Of a stretch of 64,000 nt of DNA, positions 1 through 11,081 are shown piece by piece (position 1 is the first letter of the stretch; each line of letters opens with the position of its first letter). Under the pieces are notes generated by a model that was not told where the DNA came from, ran no database searches, and saw only the letters and a program-made list of their open reading frames with translations. The DNA comes from Laburnicola sp. R22_1 (Eukaryota > Ascomycota > Dothideomycetes > Pleosporales > Didymosphaeriaceae): NCBI GenBank assembly GCA_014281115.1, contig JACONQ010000017.1, positions 1,922,001 through 1,986,000 of the forward strand, given 5' to 3'. A program made the position numbers and the translations under genes.

Positions 1-3000
1 GCCGGCATCGTGCGCTTCGATGTTAGCTCTTGTCGAGGGCATGGACTTCTTGTCGATGTTGGCTAGGCTATCTTTGGTCTGCAAGAAAGCAGCGCCAAAA
101 GTTATTTCCATATGCTTCTTCAACCGATCCAGAAACATGGCGCCCTCGTTGAGGTACCGGTCTTTCTTCTCCTGCAAAGCTTGCATAGAAGCGAGTTCGC
201 TGTTGCCGAAGCCTGCGGTGGCTGCGAGTTTATTGAGGCCCCCAGTGTTGCCGGTACGGCTGCCCTCAATGAAGGAAGGGTCGATGGTCATCAAGGCCTT
301 GTAAAGTAGGACTAGAGAAGACTCGATGGAGATCAATCCGGTCACCTTACCGATGGGTTCACGTCTGAGGGGTATAAGTTGGTCCTCGGTTATGGAAATT
401 GTATCCACAAGTTGTTTTAGCTCATTTTGCAGCAGTCGCTGGTTCGCTGTCTGGACCTGCAACCCTTGGCTCTGAGCTTCGATGAAGGCGATATCGTCGT
501 TCAGGCTCTGCACACGAAACATTAGTAGGCGCCGGGCAATTACATAGATTGCAACTTACACTTAGCTCGACGTTGTACAAGGTAAGAAGACCCTCAAGTT
601 CGTCGCATTCTGCGATGGCACGATCTAAGAGCTTTTCGACTGCCTCTACGCGGTCGTCTTTTTGCTCGAGATGATTCAACCAACTACCAGCCTCGACTCG
701 GACAATTTCGCGTCGGATATCGGATTCCAGGGACTCGATGTTCTTCGCTGAGAGTTCACTGCTACCCCATCCGAACTCTGATAGCAGAGTCTCAAACTCA
801 AGTCCCCGCTCATCTAAGATGTTAGGATCAATGCCTAAACTAGAGATGTTCTTCATCTGTTGGTTTGACCTTCGTTTCTTGCGCCGCACTTCAACCTCGG
901 CCGCAGGCTTGGCTGCAGGTGTTTCGACCTCTTCACTGGGTGACAAGGAGCGAGCTGGCAGCGTCGGTTCTTCGGCCTTGACTGCGACCGGTGATGGCGA
1001 TAGAGGCGCAGAGACTTTCAGTTCAGGAACGACCTCCGTTTGTAACGACAGGCGGTTTTTCGCTGGCTGTTCAGGTTTGAGTACGGCTTCCTCTTCTGTC
1101 TTCTTTTCCACTTCTTCTTTTGGTGCCGGCCGTTGAGGAACAAACACTGCACTGATCCCATCAGGTTCATCGGACGTTTTTGTCTCCTTGTTTAGCAACT
1201 TCTCTGCTGCTCCGCCAGCGCGAGGTTTGAAAGCGCCCGCAGCCTTGAAAGCACCCACAGCAGTTGCGGCTTTCCGGAAGGCATTCGCAGCGTCGGCCTT
1301 ACCCATCTTGTTTTTGTTGAGCATAGGACCAAGTGCAGAGCGATTGGCATCATCCTTTTCCTCTTCCGTGGCAGTCGGAACAGATTTCACCTCTGGTGCA
1401 ACCTCTGTTTCTTTCTCTGGCTCTTTGATAGGCTCTGTTACTGGCTCTACCTCTGTTATAGAAGAGTTTTCTGCCACAGGCAGTCGATCCTTTGGTTCTG
1501 AGGCTTTGGGTATTTGCGGTAAAGGAGTAGTCGGAGGTGGTGGGAGCTCAGAAGGCGGTATTGTTCTCTCGGTAGGGCGGTCGATTCGTAGACTGTCAGG
1601 AACAGTGTTTTGAGTGATTGGAACAGGTTTGGATCTTTCGGGCAACTCCTGTGGCCGTCTTCTGGGCGGTGGCTGAATTGGTGGTGGTTCCATGGGTGGT
1701 GCTGGCGACTGCGCCGGGGTGTGGAATTCGGTGTTCAGGCCACTAGCCTGAGTTTCGAAGCTTCGGGTGGATTGTTGTGACGGCCGATTCTCCATTGGCG
1801 GCCTTTTTCGCTCAGGAGGAGCGGCCCTTTGTCGGGCATCCTCAATAGCAGCGTCTTCGCCACGAGAGAAAGAGGAACTGGCATTACTTTGAGCTGTCCC
1901 TGGTCGAAGTCCTCTAGGCGATGGGTCACGTCTGAAGGATGGTGGATACCCATTTCCATTGGGCCTACGGTCATCAACAGGTGGAGTCCTCGATCCTACA
2001 CCGTCGAGTGAGGGTCGTCCCCCAGAGTTCTGGGATTTTTGCGACCAAGCATCGTCCGGAAATGCGGGTCTTCCCGGGCTGACACTTGAAGGAATGAAAG
2101 ATGCGCTTGCGGTGGTATCTGGAGTTTTGGGTCGCAGTTCTGATCGTGAGGATTGTGGATCTAACCGCTGTGGGGAAGGAACCGGTACCGGTGGAGCCGA
2201 TCCTGGCATTCGTTGCAGTCGTTCTCGACTGGGGGACGGACGCAACGCCATGTTCTCTCTGCTTGGACGTGTTCGCAGATTCTGGTCCATAGAAGGTCGG
2301 CGCCCATACCCAGCCTGAAGCCCCGGAGAGGGCGGAGTTCCAGCACCAGGAGGCCTGAAGCGAGGAGAGACAGGGGGCATACGGTTCTCCCCAGGAGGGG
2401 ATCGAAAGACTGCAGGATCTGCCCTATCGGTCAAAGGCGGTGGGCCTTGGCGCGGAGGCATTCTTTCACGAGACTGGCCATCTGCAGTAGGAGGACGCGG
2501 TGGTCCGCGAGGAGGCCTCCTTTCATCCGGTGGCATTCGGCGCATATCCCTCTCTTGTTGCGGTGGCATTCGCCTCATGTCTCTTTCCTCTGATGGGTTC
2601 CGACCCATATCCCTCTCCTCAGGTGGTGGCATTCGTCTCATGTCTCTCGCGTCCGGCGGTGGCCCTCGGCCCATGTCACGCGGTAATGGTAAGCCCTGTG
2701 GCGGAGGTGGTCCAGCACCAGGTCTGGGCTGCCTCGACGCATCGTAAGCTCTTTTAAGCTCAACATAAGGGCCAGGATCGTTTGCAGGAGGCTTAGTTTC
2801 CGAGTCCACATAGGGCTTTATCCATCTATCGAAAGCAGCGCGCCCCGCTTCAGTCGCTGCATAAGGTCGATTATCAGTCAGGGTTTCAAGCTCATCCTGA
2901 CTGAAGCCAGTCAAGACCGGGTATTTGCCCTCTTTCCTGCCGAATTTGTCCGTGTACTTGGTATAAATCTTGACTAGACTGGCGATGAAGAACTCCTTCT

Positions 3001-3653
3001 CTTTCATCGTGTTCGCCTCCCAGTAGTACGGCTTAATCATGGTCACCAGAAAGCCACTGTTGCCTGCCCATTCCTTGTGTAGCCGGGCCTCCTCGGTTGG
3101 AGTGGCCATGTGTAGATAGTTTTCGATGTGAGAGAGGTCCTCCATGTGCCAGGTCTTCCCGATGGAGAAGCTAGAATTCCCATTCTCGCGCCCCTTGTGC
3201 ACTTGAACTCTTGCAGTATGTCTCACACCGATGACAATGACGCGTTGTTTCTTGTTGTTTGGGGCCGAGGTGGGCGGCGGAGGAGACTGGGGGTACGCGG
3301 CATCTTCTGTGATACGGATGTGGGTGATGTACGACTCAGATACTGGCAATATCAGCATGGAAGCATTTTAGCATGTATTACCCGCAGACAGAAGCAGACA
3401 GCTCCTTCACACGGAAGAAGCGAGGGGCACGCATACGTGTTCCGTTTTGTTCCAGCTTGGAGAAGCAGCTTGCGGTAATCCTCCGTCGCTCGTCCTCGAA
3501 CTTCTCAGCGCGGGACATGACTGAGCCCGACCGCCCTGAGGAGCGGTCAGACGGAGGAGGCCCACCGGGAGCTCCAGGCGGTCGTCTACTCTCATTGCTG
3601 GGTCTCCCGGTGCTCCCCGTGCCATTGGAAGGAATGCGGGCCCGCGGATCCAT
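1..3653 (-). CDS. SEC3: Exocyst complex subunit Sec3, 3' end outside window
   Basis: Sec3 marks sites of polarised exocytosis; its N-terminal PH-like domain binds PI(4,5)P2 and Rho GTPases at the plasma membrane. I join three exons: 3653-3437, 3342-560 and 507 to the left edge, with introns of 94 and 52 nt. The first junction gives the continuous stretch EQNGTLSESYITHIRITEDA, typical of the fungal Sec3 N-terminus. About 1,169 residues are visible: a short basic leader, the PH-like domain (roughly residues 75-250), a very long Pro/Arg-rich disordered linker with RDMRRMPP-type repeats, then the start of the helical exocyst region (LLDRAIAECDELEGLL, then NDDIAFIEAQSQG). The exon continues in frame through base 1, so the C-terminal helical bundle is missing here. 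The start is the first ATG with an open frame, shortly upstream of MSRAEKFEDERRR. It is divergent from the SRP40-like gene. Confidence 0.93.
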
Positions 3654-4122
3654 GCTTGGCTACAGCGAGCTGGCAGCTCCGAAGGGCACCGTATCTGTAG
3701 CGCAAAGGCATATGAGAGGCAAGCCAGCAGACCGGTGTCTCTAGGAGTGCGTGGCAGTTGCGGAGGGTGCAGCCATGAAAGAGTGCCGATGGAGCGCGGC
3801 CAATCGAGGAGGCGTCCGCGATCGGAGGCGCAATTGGGACAGCAAACGCAGCCAGTCCGTGGATCCGAGGAGGATGTAGGAGCGACGGGCGAAGAGGACG
3901 AGACGGTGAATGGGCGGCGCTGCTGCGACAGCTCGAGGAGGTCTGGCGGTCGTGTATCAGACGGCCCGCTTAACGCTGCGGACTGGGGTCGAGGGCACCA
4001 TTCCCCTTTCGGAATAGCGTGCCCCGCCACAGATGGCTGGAGAGCATCTTTTTTTTCCCACGACCACACCGCAACACCACCACACACAATCCCACACGCA
4101 CCCCCACGCCTCAACCACCGCC
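3654..4122. promoter_or_regulatory. Divergent intergenic region between SEC3 and the SRP40-like gene
   Basis: These 469 bases separate two divergently transcribed genes and must hold both promoters and 5' UTRs. The stretch just before the SRP40-like start is CA-rich (CACACACAATCCCACACGCA), common in fungal core promoters and leaders. No TATA box is clear. Overlapping open frames here lack introns and protein-like composition and are treated as shadows. Confidence 0.5.
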
Positions 4123-5400
4123 ATGGCGAGCAGCAAGAAGGCTGGAAAGCCCGGCGCCCGCGATAAGAAGCAGCCAGCGTCGAACAAAGTCGCCGCCGGG
4201 CGCATCGAAAAGTCCAAGAAGGCGTCCGCGAAGCGCCCTCAAGCTCCCGGTCCGCTGCTCAACCTTGTCCAGAGCTTCCTGAACGAGCACGGCTACACAG
4301 AAGCTGCCAGCAAGCTTCAGGACGAGGCCAAAACGTCGGACTGCGCAATTGCCCCGGCAAAGGATCTGCCCAACCTGACCACACTCTACGAGCAATGGGA
4401 GAAGAGCGGTGGCGCTAAAGATGCGTCTACAGCTATGGATATTGACCAGAAGAGCGCATCCAGCAGCGACAGCAGTAGCTCGTCAGACAGCGACTCCAGC
4501 GATTCTGAAGATGAGAAGAAGGCGGCAACCAAGGCCGTGTCAGAGTCTTCTAGCTCCAGCTCCGAGTCCAGTTCCAGCTCTGATTCGGAGGATGAGAAGA
4601 AGACGACAGCTCCCGTCAAGAAGCTCAAACGAGCCAAATCCGTCTCGTCATCCTCTGCCTCCTCGTCCTCGTCCAGCGACTCAGACAGCGATTCCGACAA
4701 CGAAGCCGCGAATGTCCCACTTCCCGATTCGGACTCTTCCAGCGATTCGAGCTCCAGCTCCAGTGACTCTAGTTCGGATTCGGAGACAGAGGCCAAACCT
4801 GCGGTGAACGGCAAAGCGAAAGCGCAAACTAACAAGGCAAAGACAGCCGCATCGGTATCTTCATCCTCGTCGAGCAACTCGGATTCTTCCTCGTCGGACG
4901 GCGAATCGGACGTGGCTCCGAAAAAGAAGGTCGTCAAGAAAGCGACAGTGGCCAAGGCTGATTCCACATCATCTAGCAGTGACTCCGGCTCGTCTGAGAG
5001 CCACTCCTCCGATTCCGAAGCGGAGGCGAAGCCACAAGTTGATGGGGCTGACCGTAAAAATTCCAGTGACTCCAGCGCGACTGTAGGTCCCAGCTCGCCC
5101 GCTCCAGCCGCTGGCGACAAGCGCAAGCACTCCGACTCGTCCGCCGCAGACGCCCCAGCCAAAGCCAAGAAAAACCACATCGAAAACCGTTTCCAGCGTG
5201 TCAAAGCCGATACTCGCGTAGATCCACGTTTCGGCAGCAACGACTATGTCTCATATGACTATGCGGACCGCGCATACGCCGATCTGGCACCGACTAAGGG
5301 CAAGGGTTTCACGAAAGAGAAGAACAAGAAGAAGAGGGGTTCTTATCGGGGGGGTCTGATTGATACATCGGGTGGCAAAGGTATCAAGTTTGAGGACTAA
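4123..5400 (+). CDS. SRP40: SRP40/Nopp140-like nucleolar phosphoprotein with LisH motif
   Basis: Single-exon gene of 425 residues. The N-terminus is basic, followed by a LisH-type dimerisation helix (LLNLVQSFLNEHGYTEAASK, about residues 42-61). The middle consists of repeated serine/acidic blocks (SSSDSSSSSD type) separated by basic Lys/Ala/Pro segments, as in Nopp140 proteins phosphorylated by casein kinase 2. The C-terminus is the conserved SRP40 domain: NRFQRVKADTRVDPRFGSND, then RGSYRGGLIDTSGGKGIKFED-like residues to the end. The family works as a nucleolar chaperone for snoRNPs and in pre-ribosome traffic. I chose the ATG at 4123 (MASSKK) over the in-frame ATG 30 codons upstream because the upstream part is His/Thr-rich leader-like sequence directly after a CA-rich tract. 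Confidence 0.92.
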   Translation: MASSKKAGKPGARDKKQPASNKVAAGRIEKSKKASAKRPQAPGPLLNLVQSFLNEHGYTEAASKLQDEAKTSDCAIAPAKDLPNLTTLYEQWEKSGGAKDASTAMDIDQKSASSSDSSSSSDSDSSDSEDEKKAATKAVSESSSSSSESSSSSDSEDEKKTTAPVKKLKRAKSVSSSSASSSSSSDSDSDSDNEAANVPLPDSDSSSDSSSSSSDSSSDSETEAKPAVNGKAKAQTNKAKTAASVSSSSSSNSDSSSSDGESDVAPKKKVVKKATVAKADSTSSSSDSGSSESHSSDSEAEAKPQVDGADRKNSSDSSATVGPSSPAPAAGDKRKHSDSSAADAPAKAKKNHIENRFQRVKADTRVDPRFGSNDYVSYDYADRAYADLAPTKGKGFTKEKNKKKRGSYRGGLIDTSGGKGIKFED

Positions 5401-5928
5401 GTGAAGTTCGGACGCATTGCGCGACGGAGTTATTAGTTGGAAGGTTGACCAACGTTCCCTGTTTTTCAGGACCTGGACACGATTATGGCAAAGACAATAG
5501 ACAAGGTGGCGAACGAGGTGGTGAAACGCGCGGAAACGCGCGAGGTCGTGGCCGCCGTTGTGGTGGTTGAGAATAGAGGAAGTCGCAACGATTGGTGGCA
5601 TCTCAGGTCCTATGTGGAGTCACTTCACACGAGATCTTTGGTGACACATTTATGCTTTATTGAGGCGTTGGTGTTAAAAAAACGCTCCATACCCTTTCTT
5701 TGGCGGCATGCGCGTATTGTTACGCTTGGTCTTGCGATGGCTATAGAAGCATGTACCGATTCTGGTTTGGATAAGGACTGGTAACCTTCAATCATACAAT
5801 ATTGTACATTGCTCATACACTCTTGATGCTGCTTCAATCCATGCTTCCTGGTCCAATTCTTAAGCCGTCTCCATGACCCTCTGGCGCTTGCCCAGTATTC
5901 ATCTCTTCAGCCCATCCCGAAGGACCCT
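5401..5928. other. Convergent 3' intergenic region
   Basis: The SRP40-like gene (plus) and FMC1 (minus) converge here, so these 528 bases should contain both 3' UTRs. The open frames present have no start context, introns or recognisable composition. I see no RNA gene or repeat. Confidence 0.5.
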
Positions 5929-6294
5929 TTATTCTCCCACCTTAAACTCAGCCGGCAAATTCATACCCACCCGTCTAGCTGACAGTCGAACCCGCTCTTC
6001 CTCACTCATCCCCATACCAGGATTGTACCGCTCAATCAGCGTGCAGTACATCCTCTGCGCCTGTAGATATTGTATGAAATGCTCTGCTTGTTGCATCTGA
6101 CTTGCTGCATCTGTCGTTGACGGGTTGGTGAACGAAGCTCGTATTCGCTTTTGTACTGTTGAGGGTGCTGAGAGTTTTTGATGCGATGTCGAGCGGCATT
6201 TGGAGGCCGTTGTTGAGGGGTTGGCGGTCGTGGTGGGGAGTTCGCGGAGGAGACGGCGGTACAGGGAACAGATTTGGGGGGATGATACGGCCAT
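5929..6294 (-). CDS. FMC1: Mitochondrial F1-ATPase assembly factor Fmc1 (LYR protein)
   Basis: Single-exon gene of 121 residues. It opens with the LYR motif (SSPQICSLYRRLLRELP), which recruits the mitochondrial acyl carrier protein, and ends with the Fmc1 block containing ERYNPGMGMSEEERVRLSAR and RVGMNLP. Fmc1 helps Atp12 assemble the F1 sector of ATP synthase in the matrix. The open frame extends 84 codons further upstream, but that part reads through the divergent promoter. The ATG at 6294 sits just before the LYR helix and gives the normal family length. Confidence 0.9.
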   Translation of the reverse strand: MAVSSPQICSLYRRLLRELPTTTANPSTTASKCRSTSHQKLSAPSTVQKRIRASFTNPSTTDAASQMQQAEHFIQYLQAQRMYCTLIERYNPGMGMSEEERVRLSARRVGMNLPAEFKVGE

Positions 6295-6490
6295 TTTGTG
6301 GAATGAGATACGGTTCAAAGGCGAAATGCGCGCTGGGAAGCTGACGGTGAGGATGGTGGATGTGGAAGATTGCGGAGGTGCTGCGGCGAAAAGTTGCGGA
6401 AGAAAGCTTGGGCCAATCGTGAACTTTCGACGTCGGAACCTCGAGACCACCACCATCACCACCCCCACCACCCTTTGCGCCGCAACTGCA
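6295..6490. promoter_or_regulatory. Shared divergent promoter of FMC1 and the EngB-type GTPase
   Basis: Only 196 bases separate the start codons of two divergent genes whose products are both inferred to be mitochondrial, so a bidirectional promoter and co-regulation are likely. A pyrimidine/CA tract (CCACCATCACCACCCCCACC) lies near the GTPase start. No specific operator was recognised. Confidence 0.45.
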
Positions 6491-8122
6491 ATGGCTTGTT
6501 CACCCGCTAAGCCGCGATATATATGCCAAAACTGCATAAAAGCCATCTCGAGACACTCTAAGTACCCTCCCTATCCGGTTATACGTGCCCAATGGCGCGG
6601 CTACAATTCCTCCGCGCCCGCAAGGTCCTCCTTCCGCATCGCAAAACACTTTGCCGGTGACGAAAAGGCGCCGTACAGCGACCAAGCAGCTCCACCGACT
6701 ACCTCCGCATCCATACAAAAACTGCAACTCTCCACCAAAGGCGCAGTATATTATTGGAGATTCAAACCACGCGTCGAGCACTCTGCCCTCAAAGTCGATC
6801 TCGACGACGGCAACTACGTTCCCCCATCGCGCTCACGCCACCGCATACCCCTCTCCACGCCTAGAAAAAAGCTACCTATACGGAAACGGGTTCTACCCGA
6901 CCCGCCGAACGCTATACAGGATTTCGAAATACGACGTCTGGAAACGAGGGACCTACCCCGGCAGTCAGCTAGCTTTAGGACACCCATGTTCATCCATAGA
7001 AGATCGTTTGGAAGTGCTGTAGGACGGGATGACGAGCTGGTACCGTCGACGCCGTCGCTCTGGAGGCCGGCTAAGCCCGCTACACACGCATCGTTGCATT
7101 TCGGCACAATGGAAGATTGGAACTGGTACTGGGAAACATTGCCGCCGAGCATATCGGAGAAGACGCAGTCGCAGCATTTCTTCACCAAGAGCGCTTCGCC
7201 CAAGTTTCTCCGATCGGTCGCGTACTTCCGCACGTTTCCTGAAAGCGATGTCCCCGAGATTGCATTCGTGGGGAGGAGTAATGTAGGCAAGAGCAGTCTA
7301 CTAAACGCGATTGTGAATGCCGATGTCAAAGCATTGCTTGCGCGCACTTCAGCAACGCCAGGATTCACGAAGACGATGAACCTCTACGGCGTGGGACCAA
7401 ATAACGGCGTAAACTTCAAGAAGCAACCATCTGGACACGACAAACTCATTGGCAAAGGCGGACTCACCATCGTCGACATGCCAGGCTACGGCGAAGGTTC
7501 CTTACAAGAATGGGGCGTAGAAATCATGAAATACCTCCAAAACCGCAAACAACTCCGCCGCGTCTTCGTCCTCCTCGACGCAAAACACGGCATCAAAGAC
7601 AAAGATCGTTCGCTGCTCTCCTCCCTCCGCCTAGGTGGTATCGAGCACCAAGTCATCCTCTCCAAACTCGATAAACTCTACATACCCGACGCAAAAGAAG
7701 TAAAGCGCTTCGATGGAAAGCGACTCGATAAACTGAAACCAAAAGGCTCAATCAAAGACTTGAAGAAAACTATGGATAAGATTAGAATGGAGATTCAGCC
7801 CCGGGTTGGCGGCGGCGCCCTAGGCGAGATTCTCTGCTGCAGCGCTGAAGTGCTCGTCGATGGACGCAGGTTGGGTATCGATGCTGTGAGGTTCGCTATG
7901 CTACAGGCTATTGGCTTTCCTTTCAAGTCTCATGGCCATGTTAAAGAGGCGGTGAAGATCCCGGTTAGGACGATGAAGACGAATCGCGTGGAGCCTGGGC
8001 CGCCTGTTAGGACGATGAAGTCGGATCGTATGGATCAGATGGAGAGGGCTGCTAGGGATGGAGGGGCGACTAGAACTGCGGGACGCGTTAGGGGGAGAGT
8101 GAGAGGGAGGGGGAGGGGGTAG
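6491..8122 (+). CDS. EngB/YihA-type (TrmE-Era-EngA-like) GTPase, probably mitochondrial
   Basis: Single-exon gene of 543 residues from ATG 6491 (MACSPAKPR). The GTPase core occupies the second half, with all motifs visible: G1 FVGRSNVGKSSLLN, G2 region SATPGFTKTMN, G3 DMPGYGEGS, G4 SKLD and G5 SAE. This order and the PGYG motif are typical of EngB GTPases, which act in ribosome large-subunit biogenesis; eukaryotic members usually serve mitochondrial ribosomes. Bacterial EngB is about 200 residues. Here some 250 N-terminal residues rich in Arg/Ser/Pro precede it, probably a long targeting and linker region, and the C-terminus is a basic RGRVRGRVRGRGRG tail. The open frame reaches back to 6200 but then overlaps FMC1. 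A missed intron in the weakly conserved N-terminus is possible. Confidence 0.85.
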   Translation: MACSPAKPRYICQNCIKAISRHSKYPPYPVIRAQWRGYNSSAPARSSFRIAKHFAGDEKAPYSDQAAPPTTSASIQKLQLSTKGAVYYWRFKPRVEHSALKVDLDDGNYVPPSRSRHRIPLSTPRKKLPIRKRVLPDPPNAIQDFEIRRLETRDLPRQSASFRTPMFIHRRSFGSAVGRDDELVPSTPSLWRPAKPATHASLHFGTMEDWNWYWETLPPSISEKTQSQHFFTKSASPKFLRSVAYFRTFPESDVPEIAFVGRSNVGKSSLLNAIVNADVKALLARTSATPGFTKTMNLYGVGPNNGVNFKKQPSGHDKLIGKGGLTIVDMPGYGEGSLQEWGVEIMKYLQNRKQLRRVFVLLDAKHGIKDKDRSLLSSLRLGGIEHQVILSKLDKLYIPDAKEVKRFDGKRLDKLKPKGSIKDLKKTMDKIRMEIQPRVGGGALGEILCCSAEVLVDGRRLGIDAVRFAMLQAIGFPFKSHGHVKEAVKIPVRTMKTNRVEPGPPVRTMKSDRMDQMERAARDGGATRTAGRVRGRVRGRGRG

Positions 8123-8321
8123 GAGAGGATTCTTTGGGGATACTGTGTAATATATGGTCGTTAGTGGCTTGCTTGATACCCTGGGTCAAACTTGCATTAT
8201 AGAGAGGATAGTGTTGGTGTTGGGTGTTGTGGTGTATACTTTGTTTTACTTCCCGCACATGGCTGATTGTGTCGGGATTTTCGTCCAAAAGCTTGCATGC
8301 TATGTTTTATCTCCGTTCAAA

Positions 8322-10057
8322 TTAGGAAAAGGGTAGCCTTGAACAAATGCTACTCGAAAGCAACAAGACCCCAGTCATCCCAGCCACCATAATCGCACTG
8401 CCGTAACCACTCCTTACTTTCCTGCTAACGCCCTTGCTCTCCTTCATCAAAGCACTCATCCCGTCAAACATCCTCGCTAGTTCAGGGCTGGAGAACCCCC
8501 CTCTGGCTCTCTTATATTTGCTTCGCCCATTGCCCTATCTACATGTCAGCAAAAAATCGTGTTTTCCGGCTCACAGGAATGTATGACTTACGACCCGCCG
8601 ATCCACTCGTACACAGCCTTTGGCACTCTATACTCCTTATCCTCTTTTACAAACCCACTCGCCCACTTCAGATTCGTCATATCGAACAGATGCAAGTACG
8701 ACTCGATTGAACAATCATCCTGATGCTTGACGTCAAAGCCGCCGAGTGAGATCATCTGCTTCTTACCAATAAGGTGGCAGGTAGCGCCGTAGCTGGGGCG
8801 CTCGCCTGCGAAGACTTGCGTCCAGCGGAATTGCGGGATGGAGAGTACCCATGTGTAGTTGTAAACTTGAAGAGGGGAATGGCTGTTGGAGATATATCTA
8901 GTGCTATGTTAGAAACTGATGCTTGTGAGAATGGAGCGAAGTACATATGATAGCTTGTGTTGTCTGGAGATGGGATATGTACAGCGCAGGTGGTAATACG
9001 GGGTTCGGGGATTCGGCCATTGGTTTTTTGAAGGTACCATAAGCCGTCAGGGTGGTTGTCCAAAGAGGCGATGTCAAAGACGTGGATCGTGTCGAGTGAG
9101 ACCTTTGTTTCAATGTCTGTTAGAGTGGTGATTGAACTCTAGGGTACCCAGAAGGAGTGTCTTACCATTGTGCCCCACTCGTCAGTGGTTATGTTGTCGC
9201 TATGCCTCGTTGCTCCGCCAAATAATATTAGCCCTCCTTCTTTGCCCAATTGCGGAAAGTACTGGAGGGTAGCCCCAACTCGGGCTTCCGAAGGTGAGAT
9301 GCTACTAGTACTTACTGTTCGGACTTCTTTCGTGCGTGTGTTCACGACGATCATCCTAGGATACACTTGTTCGCTCGAGTTATTTCTCATGATGCCATTG
9401 AGATAGAAAATAAGGTCGTGTTCAGGCGCATGCGCAAAAAGGCCTTGGATTGGTGCGTGTATCAACCCCGGTATCGTTAATGTGTCCGATGACCACGAGC
9501 CGTTGTTGCCTGATAAGGTCCATAGCCTACTGTTGACTGGGAAGGCGGTTATGGGAAGTTCTGCAGAGGCATTTGGAGCAGCGAACCCGCCCCAGTATAT
9601 GTGAAAGGTACCATCACCGTCAAGGAAGATGCCTCCATTTATGAGAGAGGATGGAGGGCCATTCGGTGCATCCAAGGAACTGACGACTAGCCTTGGCTGC
9701 TCGTTATTCAGGCTGTTCCAGGAGTAGGACATGTCAAGCATTGGCACTTGACTATCTGCACTATTAGTTAGTGCCTTCATTAGTCAAGTTTAGGTTCTTT
9801 AGACACCTGGGCGTACCGTATGCGTACGTTCCGTTGAAAACTTCACCGTTTCTTACTCCTCCATAAGCATAGATAATATCGCCATTTTTAGTGGCTTCGC
9901 AGTGTCCTGTTAGAAATAGATTCGAAATCAGAACGTAGGACTTGCTCGAATGGGCCACGCGTGTGCAGAAATACTCCAAGGGAATGGATACATTTCGCGC
10001 GAACACTAATGTCAAGAAGACATTGACGAAGTAGATGAAACGCTGTGCCATTATCAT
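8322..10057 (-). CDS. Kelch-repeat protein with signal peptide and C-terminal membrane anchor
   Basis: Five exons fit: 10057-9817, 9755-9166, 9102-8945, 8882-8592 and 8520-8322 (492 residues; introns 61, 63, 62 and 71 nt). The N-terminus MIMAQRFIYFVNVFLTLVFA is a signal peptide. Kelch-like blades follow, recognisable as GDIIYAYGGVRNGEVFNGTY, GGLILFGGATRHSD and KKQMISLGGFDV. The last exon ends with a hydrophobic helix (SAIMVAGMTGVLLLSSSICS). Fungal proteins of this layout are secreted or surface beta-propellers; the ligand is unknown. The last intron is ambiguous. With its best-looking acceptor (GATAG) the frame stops at 8477 and the membrane helix is lost; with GCGAAG at 8521 the helix stays in frame. 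A shorter alternative for intron 3 (41 nt) is also possible. Confidence 0.75.
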
Positions 10058-11081
10058 GCTGAGATTACGTAGATTCCAGCGGCGCAAGAATCGGTGCAAA
10101 AAGAGTGCGCTATCTTACTGCCTTTGGTTTGTAGTTGAGCATGGTCTTTATTACAGTGCCTAAGCTGACATTAACTGGCTTCAAAGAAGGCAGACAACTT
10201 GCCTAATTTTAGTAGACAGCTACTGGGAAAGCTACCGTCACTGCCCGTATTCTTGCAACTGGTTGAACATGAGGGTTGTGTGGTAGATCAGGCTAAATTG
10301 TAGCTTGGACGTGTTTGGCTGCACGCATTATGCACATGTGCAGTCAGCAGCATATTTGCTTACGTGTCAATGCAGAATTAATTGTAAGGGCCAGGGCCTA
10401 TGAATCTTCAAAGCTACATATGTTTCTGTTTACCGTCTTTTAGATCAGTAAGGTGGGTTGGGAAAGGCGGGATGAAGCAAGGACTATACACCGGGCAGCT
10501 CGCGTATTGTCACCACCTAGGTACTGTAGCTTGCAGTGCTTTGTCTCAAAAAATCTCTATCATGACGGTGCGAATACTTCCGCGCGGTAAGACGTAGCCC
10601 AAAGTTGGGGTTGGCTGATAGATGAGTTGAGCGATGGTTGAAGTACCACAGCACATGGACAGCTTACCTGCAGTCACTATTTCAGCTCGCCGACCACACC
10701 CTATGGCACTGTAGCTTGGACTTTGTCGGTGAAAAGGTCATACTTGCATATATGGTAGCACAATGAATATAGTAATGGGGTGGAGGAAAATCCCGTCGCT
10801 GACTGCAGTTCCCATGTAGTTTGAAGCATTACTGCGCACCACTGTAGTCATCTATCGCCCGAGAAAAAAATTTGGCCTCGCCCTATACGGGTCTCTCATC
10901 GACAGGTGAGGATACCTTTGTCTGGGGCTATATAGTGCACGTAGTACTCTTATCTGTTCTTCATGCTGAAAAAAGAATTCCGCACGTAGCTAAAGCACCT
11001 CTTACGGGTTCAAAAGACATAACTGACGTCAACCGTTAAAGTAAGTGTATCTCTTCAGGGTTGAGGAGGTAATGGTCTAAC
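10058..11081. other. Intergenic, no gene seen
   Basis: About 1 kb of moderately AT-rich sequence. Only short open frames are present and none has coding character. It contains the dispersed element at 10853-10895, listed separately. Promoters of the flanking kelch gene (minus) and the membrane protein gene (plus) should lie here. Confidence 0.5.
10853..10895 (+). repeat. Dispersed short repeat, copy 1
   Basis: The motif TATCGCCCGAGAAAAAAAT, continuing TTGGCC and then TCTCATCGACA, recurs at 36479-36522 as TATCGCCCGAAAAAAATTTC, GGCC and TCTCACCGACA. The core is a near palindrome (CCGAAA...TTTCGG). Two copies 25 kb apart in non-coding DNA suggest the end of a decayed transposable element. Confidence 0.55.

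Noticed and set aside
3407..4114. 235-codon minus-strand open frame covering the SEC3 to SRP40-like gap
   Set aside because: It overlaps the SEC3 first exon in another frame and the divergent promoter; composition is promoter-like and no family is recognisable.
4386..5240. 284-codon minus-strand frame rich in Ser/Glu
   Set aside because: Antisense shadow of the Ser/Asp repeats of the SRP40-like protein.
8477..8534. Frameshift in the kelch gene tail
   Set aside because: A usable GCGAAG acceptor at 8521 restores the frame, so a mutation need not be assumed.
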